Source: Hippopus hippopus
Lineage: Eukaryota; Mollusca; Bivalvia; Cardiida; Cardiidae
DNA: 64,000 bases
Direction of reading: 5' to 3'
Assembly (NCBI GenBank): GCA_946811185.2
Contig: OX328101.1
Span: 31,170,122-31,234,121 of the forward strand
In this document: one piece after another, positions 46,601 through 55,600 of the stretch
Layout of the letters: every line of letters starts with the position of its first letter
Numbering within the stretch: position 1 is the first letter of the stretch
Notes under the pieces: generated by a model
What the model saw: the letters and a program-made list of their open reading frames with translations, nothing else
Told to the model about the DNA's origin: nothing
Databases searched by the model: none
Translations under genes and position numbers: made by a program

Positions 46601-49600
46601 TTAACCAACCCTGGGGCACATGGCCTTTGTAAAGATTGTGGGTATAGGAGAAAATAGTATATGCATGCAATCAGTATTTTCTCCCTTATTCCACAATGTT
46701 TCATATCCCTTCAAAGACAAATCTTATCACTTGAGCCACATCTAATTTGTTGTCTGAGGAAAAAAAGGCTTTTGAAAATGACTGGGAAAAGGAAAAAAAT
46801 GCTGGTAAATGGCATTTTCTCCTTTTCCCACAATGTTTTAGGCTCTTACAAAGACAAAACCTATTGTTTAAGCCACATTTAGTTTGTCATCTGCTAGTGC
46901 TTTCAAAATGGAAGAGTCTAAAATTCTGCTGTCTTGCACAGAGTTACAGTTTCACGACTCTAAAGCATAGAAGGCTTCATCAAAGACTTACCTCTGTCAT
47001 GGTATTGCTATCCATACATCTGTTCACATCCAACATGTAAACTTCATCAATGGGAACCATTGCATCTTTCACATTCTTATTCTTCATATCTAGGGCACCC
47101 TGAAATAAAGTGCAGCTTGATCATAGATAGTTTTAACTCTTTATCAAACAACACAACTTTGGACCAGACCTCAATGAAAGTATGTGTAGACAACTAACTA
47201 AATACGGCTCAACTGACATACATGTATTCTGTCTTCGATTGGGTAGAAAACATTATTGGAAAAGGAAAAAATGCTGGTTACCAGCATTTTCTCCTTTCCC
47301 CACAATGCTTTCAAATACCTGAAAACATGGCATGGTGAGGTAAAGAGTTAAAGAAGATTTATCTTGGTTTCTAACCAGGTTGTCTGTGTTATACAGACAT
47401 ATCTCAGAGCCTGTGATAATGTAACTGTTAAAACTTCCATAATAATAGGGTTTTTGCATTTGTTTTCCATGCAATAGTGTATTTGGTTGGTTATGACACT
47501 GACTTGAAAGTAATGATTATGTCACAATGACTGATCGCATGAAAGTCACAGAAATACCTTAAGTTACACTGTCTGGGTTTAGCATGTAAGATACAGGCAA
47601 ATTGTTTGTTTTGGTGTAAGGACAAAATATATTTTAGCCATGCCCTGACAAAAGGTTTAATGCATCTCCGTAATTATAACATGCAAGTCATCATATAATT
47701 ATGGATTCATGAAATCCATTTTGTCTAAGAACTGGCTGAACCTTGAGGTAGAATGGTCCTTGGATATGCAGAAAATTGACTAACACCTAAAACCTTTGAC
47801 CCAGGTCAAGCTGCGCATGCTGACCTGGGTTGATGCCTTTTGCAGATGCATTAAGGATAGGGCATCCTAATGGGATTCTTGTAACATCGAAAAAACGTAC
47901 GGATTCAGCTAAGACTCGGGTAATCTGTAATCGATTGGCTGGTTCCCCACATCGGTTACGGATTACCCGAGTCTTAGCCGAATCCGTACGGTTTTGGCGA
48001 TGATAGGCGATGTTACTTGTATCCCATTAGGGTGCCCTATCCTTAAACCCCCTTTTCAGCATGGCTCATTTCACTTGTAAACAAAGCATCACAATATTTT
48101 TTGTAGCTTTGCCATTCTTGGGAGTGTCACTTTTGAGGGTGACATTTTATCTTGATCTTCTACCATACCTCTTTAATCCTTTGCCACATGGCAATATTTT
48201 AGACTTGTCAAAATTGAAAGCTATGCAGACAACAAAAGAATTGCGGAGCAAATGATGAACTCTGTCTTTGAAAGGGTTGAAAACCTTGTGGGAAAAGGAG
48301 AAAATGCTGGTTACCAGCATTTTCACCTTTTCCCACAAGGTTTTCAATAGGCTATTTCCTCAGGGTCGTTCAAACTCAGGGTTGTGTGGTAATGGGTTTT
48401 AAAACAACAAACTTTTTAACTTGTTCAAGTTAAAAGCACTTGCAAACAACACGTTCACTTTGGTTAAAATTATGGAATATGTGTTTGACAGGCTAAAAAA
48501 AAAATAATGAGGTAAGAAGCAAATGCTGGTTACCTGCATTTTTCTTTGTTTCCTACAGTATTTTTAAAAGCTTATTCCTTACGATTTGTTAAAACACAGT
48601 ATTGTTTGGTAACAGGCAAACAATTATCCTCCATAAAATACTAGTGAATGACTTCAATGATCATTTTGGTCACCATCATCTCATCTTTGACTGTGTTAGG
48701 GTTTTTTATGCTTTTTTTCCCCTAATACATTTGCTACAAGCAATTTTTTTTTTTTACTTACAATGTGCCACAAGACCAAACAAACTTGTCTCCAGATGCA
48801 TACGCTTTTAATTTGGACAAGTCTACAACTTTGTCGTGTGGTAAAGAATTAAAGTTTCACGGTACCTTTATAATGACAACTTCATCTGTAGTAAGGTGCT
48901 CCTTATTTCCATGAAGATCCCCTGTAGTTGACCCATGAAGGTCAACAAGAACTTTTAATTCTGCTCTTCGGAAGAATGTGGAGTGATCCTGGCCCAATAA
49001 ACAGTCTAGAAGCTTTGACAAAGGCCATGCCACGACAAAGAAAATCCCCATTAAAACATATACTAGCCTGAAATCATTCCAGGTAAAATGTCAGACGTTA
49101 GAATGATTGCCATCAGTAACTCTAATCTTCTACCATATATTTCTGTGTCTTAGTGACCATGAGGAAAACTTCTGAAAACAATCTTTTCTACCATTCAAAC
49201 ACAGCAATCATTTTTCTGAATGATCTGAACTTGTCTTCTGCTAATGCTTTCAATATGGAAGATTCTATGAATTCAGCATGAAAGATTGGAAAATGTTGTA
49301 GTTTCGTATACGAGGATTAACGACCAAGACAGATTGACTGATTAACAGATTGTCCAAGAGATAACTTTTACTATGACTCAACTATTTAACCTTTACTAAA
49401 CAGTCTCGGCTTTTCAATACCCTGAGGAAGAAGCCTTATGAAAACATTGTGGGCAGAGGAGAAATTGCTGGTAACCATCATTTTCTCCTTTTTTCCACAA
49501 TGTTTTCTACCCTTCCCAATATAAATTTCAGTTTTTGAGTCAAACTAATTGTGTTGTCTGCATTTGCTTTCAGTTTGATCTAGTCTAAAATTTAGTCATT

Positions 49601-52600
49601 TGGTAAAGATTTAACAATACTTTAATACCATTATTTAGTGACATATCATTGGATGTATCATTGATACATGCTACCAATTTCATCAAAATACAATGATCAC
49701 GTAAAAAGTCACATATGCTTATAAGACACTACTAACTGCAAACCAGTGTACAACAAAAGGTCACTTTGATGTCATGTTGAAAAGTCACCTTAATTAAACT
49801 TTCTCCACTCAGTTGCCACCAGTATACATGAGTTCCCAATGATGGGCAATCCATTTGTTGTAAATGTCAATGCAGAAATTGTTTATCGAAGGAAGACATA
49901 ATCTGCCATGTTTCAATCAAAACATCTTGCACAATGTAATATCTCCAGCCCATAAACCCAACTTAATCTTCAGAAATACGTGGAGGCGAGCAGGAGCTGA
50001 AACACTTAACAAGTTCTGGAAGGGATAGGGTCTCAGTTTCTGACACAAGAACAATTTATTTAAAACTACCTTACTATTGAATGATGCATGAAATTGTCTT
50101 TCAGACTTCTAGTGTCTGTTTACTCACAACATGTCTTGGTGATTCATAAAAACAAACATAATGTCTGCCAAACTTGGACACTTTGGCTTTCATCAGAGGT
50201 GGGGATTTTTTAGTATTACAATAATACTCAATAATTCAGTTTGTGTTATACCTAGACAACCACAATACATTTATTTTTAATGGATAATAGAAATACATGT
50301 ATGGTTACAACAATGGAAATGCACTATTTTTTTCACTAAATGAAAATAGTTTGAAGTGACTATTCTATGAGATGTCAAAATGACCTTATGCCGTGTCAGG
50401 GTGGAAGTCAATGGTGTTTTATAATCCTTTATAACATTTTACACGATCATTGTATTTTGATAAGATTTGTAGCATGTATCAATGACACATCAAATACTAC
50501 GTTGTCAAATTTATCTCATAATTCAAAGTCAACTTAAGGGAAAAGACTACATACTTCTGGGACAACCCTTGTACACTTAACAGAAAGTTTGGCACAGCTA
50601 ATAAAATATGATTTACTTAAAACACACTACCTTCAGCTGACGACTTTAATTCCTTGCAGCTCATCATTTTGATAGTATTGTAGCAAAGGGGTACGGGGTA
50701 AACTCTCAAGTTGCCAAAATGCTGTGATACAAAGGCCTTGTCACAGACTGAGCGAGGACTATCACTGCTGATCAATAATCGCTATCAGTTGCCTTGCTAC
50801 TGATGCAGAAAAATAATTCCAAGGGCCATAACTGCTGCAGTAGTACACCAATCATAATGAAAACTGCAAGTGCACAAGATCTGGTAGTAGGTAAGCTTCC
50901 ACTGTTTTAATTTCAGCCAAACTAGTTCAAAACTGTCAAAGGAGAAAGTGATACCAAATCGCATCTACAGATCAACAGATGGTCCACCTCATTCCTATAT
51001 ATACTCCTCAACTGTTGTTGTGGGGAAGGAGGTTGTATTAAATAAAAAAATTATATAAAATCTACAATACTTACGGGGCAAGGCTGGCTCCAATAGCAAG
51101 CCCAAATCTAGTACATATTGCCTGTGGAATTACCCTTAAAAATAAGAATTAAGCAAAATTAACCCATGGCTGCTAAGTGTGACTCAATGTGCTTTTATAG
51201 ACTGTAGATGAAGACTGGATGGCAAAAAAATTGCAGTTTGATCCTGGATCTGCACTGTCTGACACAGTGAGATTTGATTTCAGGCAAACAGAACTATGAA
51301 ATCACAGTATACAGGTTTTCATTATTGGTTTGAAATGGTCATTTAATTTTTTTCAGAGTTTAATCTTTACCATAAACAATTCCGTGTTTTAACAACCCAG
51401 AGGAAACAGGCTTTTGAAAACATTGTGGGAAAAGGAGAAAATACTAGTAACCAGCATTTCCTTCTTTTCCCATGATATTTTCTGACTTTTCAAAGGTAAA
51501 CCCTATCATTTGATCAACATTTGTCATCTGCAAATGCTTTCAATTTGGAAAAAACTCTTAGAATTTGTTCAATTGGTAAAAGGTTGATTCATAACTTTAC
51601 AAATACAAGTTCATTCTTTTAAGCCCCTGCAGTTTGTTGCTTACGATAAGATGGAGGGAGATGGAGCAACTGCTGTTTCAAAGAATTGCACCTGTTTTCC
51701 CACATTAGTGTTTACTGTCTTTTTTTTTGTTTGTGCAGTTTGTAGTAGTTTTAATTAGTAGGTATAATAATAGTTGATACAGTAATGGTTTACACATGAT
51801 TTCATGCTATGGTTTGGATATGGCCTAGACCCCTTATCAAACAATCTTAACTTTGAGGAAGAAAGCGTACAAAAACATTGTGGGCATAAAAGAAAATGCT
51901 AGTAACTAGCATTTTTCTCCTTTTCCAGAATGTGTTTTTCACTTTCACAGACAAATCCTATTACTTAAGCCACATTTAACTTTTTCATCTACAAATACTT
52001 ATAATTCAGACCAGTCTAAAAAGTCTCTTGTCTGGTAAAGAGCTTACTTTTTACCCCAGAACCCTGACTTATACCACCCCCTGAGAAAGATGCCTTATGA
52101 AAACATTGGGGAATAGGAGAAAATGCTGGTGACCAGCATTTTCTCCCTTTCCCACAATGTTTTCTATCCATCCCTAAACAAATTTTGTATTCTGCAGAAT
52201 TTACTTTCAATTTAGACTAGTCCAAGTTTTATCCTCTGGTAAAAGAATTAATTGTTTAGTTGTTTTTTCAGAAAACCCTCTGTAACAATCTAAATTCATC
52301 TATGTATTTGTCAGAGTAAAACTCACTCTCCAAATATCAGAACTGCAGTGACAGAGACCAGGATGGCTGTAATTGGACCAGAGATTTTATCCAGAAATAT
52401 TGGCATGGCTTCCACAGCTGCAGCATTGCCCAGTAACAAGGTAACAAGTAGTAAATGGTGCCTCTGAACAATGGGCAAGATCTTCTGGGCATGTCTTTTC
52501 TCTTTTGCTGTACCACCATCCCTCATCACTTTTAAAGTTAGGACATCTAGGGACAGTAAGCCCATGGTCAACCCTGACATCAATCCTGAAAAAAATAACA

Positions 52601-55600
52601 GTATAATCCTTTACCACACAATGGCGACTTTTAACGACCCTGGGAAAGAAGCCATCTGAAAACATTGTGGGAAAAGGAGAAAATGCTAGTAACCAGCATT
52701 TTCTCCTTTTCCCACAGTATTTTCTACCCTATCAAAGAAAAATTGCATCATTTAAGCAACACTGAAATTGTTGTCTGCAAATGCTTCTAATTTGGACAAT
52801 GCTAAATTTTTGTTGTATAGTAAAGGGTTTATACTGACAAAGCATCTACAAAAATAGAAGTGCAGCCAACAATAATTCAACTTTTACAATCTGCAACCTT
52901 TACAATCTTACAATCTAACAAATGCCATACAATCCTGAGTTTTTGATTTCCCTGAGATAAATGGCTATTAAAAATATTGAGGGAAAACCAGAAAACGCTG
53001 GTTGACACTATTTTCTCCTTTTCAGACCATGTTTTCCACCCTTTCAAACATAAATTCTACATTTCTAGACACATTCAATTTCGAATTCAGAGGGTAAAAA
53101 ATAAACAAACAAAAATCTATAAATCTTATTTGAAAGACTCTAGTGGTTACCACAGCTTTTTAAACACAATAATCAGGATGATTCATAAAATTTCCAATCA
53201 ACCATTATTGCTTTCTTGGCAAATCAATTTGCACAGACATCTTTTTTTTTCCCCAAGAAGCCCAATGTTTTAACTCTTTACCAAATGACAAAATTTTGGA
53301 CTGGACCAAATTGAAAGCATTAATATGCAGATGACAAATTAAATGTTGCTAAAATGATGATTTCTGTCTTTGATACTTGATAGTATAGAAAGCATTGTGG
53401 GAAAAGGCGATATTGCTGGTTACCACAATGTTTTCAGAGGCCTTCTCTTCTAGGGTCGTTAAAAGTCTTGATTTTGTTGTAAAGGGTTAAAGTCCGCCTT
53501 CATCTTATGCACCGGTATACAATGACTCTAGCTGGCTGCAAAAGATAACAATTAATATTATTGAAATATATCATTAGGCTGCCTTGAAACCGGTCTATAT
53601 TTGGCGCGAGGACCACCCCTTCATAGCAGCCATTCTTTAATATCATCTGGAAATTTCAAAACCTTACCAGTCATCTTTCAGTCTGCTTAACGACGTATGT
53701 GACAAATTTTTCTAATGGACAGATTTCTTTTAAAACTTTGCACATACAAAGCTCATCATGTCTCTAGGAGATTACAGTAAAAAAAGATGTGGGTCACTGT
53801 GCTGGTTTCTAAGAAATTTGCCTTTGAAAAAGGTATATACAGTTCCAAAATTCAGCTTATATTAGATTTAAAGCGCCTTTCTTTAATACAGTTAAACAGG
53901 AAAATTACAAGAAAAATATACAAATATACATCATTTTAATGAAAATGCATATATTTGTGCACAAAAAATACATAAAAGCCTGGTTTTGAGCATGGTAAAT
54001 GTACAAATATGCATGTTATATATGGACCATTGAGTTAAAAAGTGAGATAATTTGATCGAATTAAGGGTTTATCTTAAAAAAATACATACTTTCTAACGGA
54101 CAGATTTTTCTTAAACTTTCCACACTTATAGTATTTATAATTCTAAACAATAAGAAAAAATAAAAATGGCACCTATCCGTGCTTATTTCGTCAGAAAACA
54201 AGGTTGAAGGTCACTGTGGAAGTTATTTTTTCAAGGAAAAAAATAGGATAAAAACTCAGCAGACATGCTAGGAAAAGGAGAAATTGCTCATTAGGAGCGA
54301 TTTCTCTTTTCCAACAGTAATTTTCAAAGTGGAAACAGCTATACTTCCACAGCTTTAAATTTTCTGCCTTTGTTTCCTTGTTTGGTGTGTAACACCGTGT
54401 CAGCAGCATTTTAATTATTTCACTGTGACAGTTCAAAGATCCATTTTTTTCTCTTCACCAATACTACCCGAAGAAAGTGCTACTTGTTTCAGTGCACCAA
54501 TAGTATTACCATTATGTGCAAAAAATACATAGGTGCACTTTTGATTCAATATCCACGACAAAAATACATGCACAGTAGGATGTGCTCAAACATGTGTCAT
54601 ACACGTCGTTAATGTGTCTTTAATCTGCTTGTCACCTATGAAAATGGACATGAATTGATAGAATAATGATTAATCTTTACAAAAACACAAAAACAATTAA
54701 AAGATGTTACTGTTACTTTCTTGTAATTCCATTATTTGAGATGTAAATTCCGTTGACCTACTTCCAAGGAAATTGAAAGTAGGCTTGACATTTACTGTGC
54801 ATGATTCAGATGTCATTTCTGATACAATAAGTAAAGTTCTTTTTTTCACAATTTATCAGCTTCTGTTTTATCAGCTTGGACATGGAATGGGAAAATAAAA
54901 TGTACTAGATAAATTTCATTTAGAAGGAGTCATATTTATCACTTAAATTGCCGATCATCAAGGTTGGGCGGTCGAAACCAGGGTTAAAACCGCCCTGGTC
55001 AATACTGCAAAAGTGGCCAATACTGGTCAACAGTGGTTGATTGAATATTTGTAGTGGTCATTTGGAAATTTAATGGTCAGATGAGTTTTAAGAGAACAGT
55101 TATGCTATTTAGTGGATGATTTATTATGGGGATTTTTTTGGTTCTCAGATAGGTTGAATTCATCAATATGCAAGAGTTGACTTGAGTGAAAAAACTGTTT
55201 TGTCCCTGCCAAGGGTACTCATCAGCTGGCTTTTGCCAGTTTTCCAAAACTGTGTAGAAGTTCCAAATAAGGTATTAGGTATCATTTTTGACACCTTAAG
55301 TAACTGCTTGATGGTAAGATATTATCTTGATTGCATACAAGTCAATATTTCACACTTCAGGAATAAAGCCTAGTGTCAAAAGTATAATACCCCAGATAGG
55401 GACACATGATTGGTCCATTTGGTAATTTGATTTAAGCCACACCTACTCAGGGTCCAGAAAATTCCAGAAAAGGCACTCATCCAGTAGGACAATTGACTTT
55501 GAAAAAACACATGCCCTGGTTTGATCCTCACTCGACGAGAAAAACCCTTCTAATATTGGACTCTGACATTTTTTGTTAAGACGAAACGGAAACGCTAAAT

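Noticed and set aside
47061..48347. Small frames containing phrases such as GKGENAGYQHFLLFPQC
   Set aside because: This peptide is a translation of the family 1 core and recurs at nearly every copy in both directions.
52471..52659. Plus-strand frame over gene B exon 2
   Set aside because: Antisense of the conserved DUF21 exon and a MITE.
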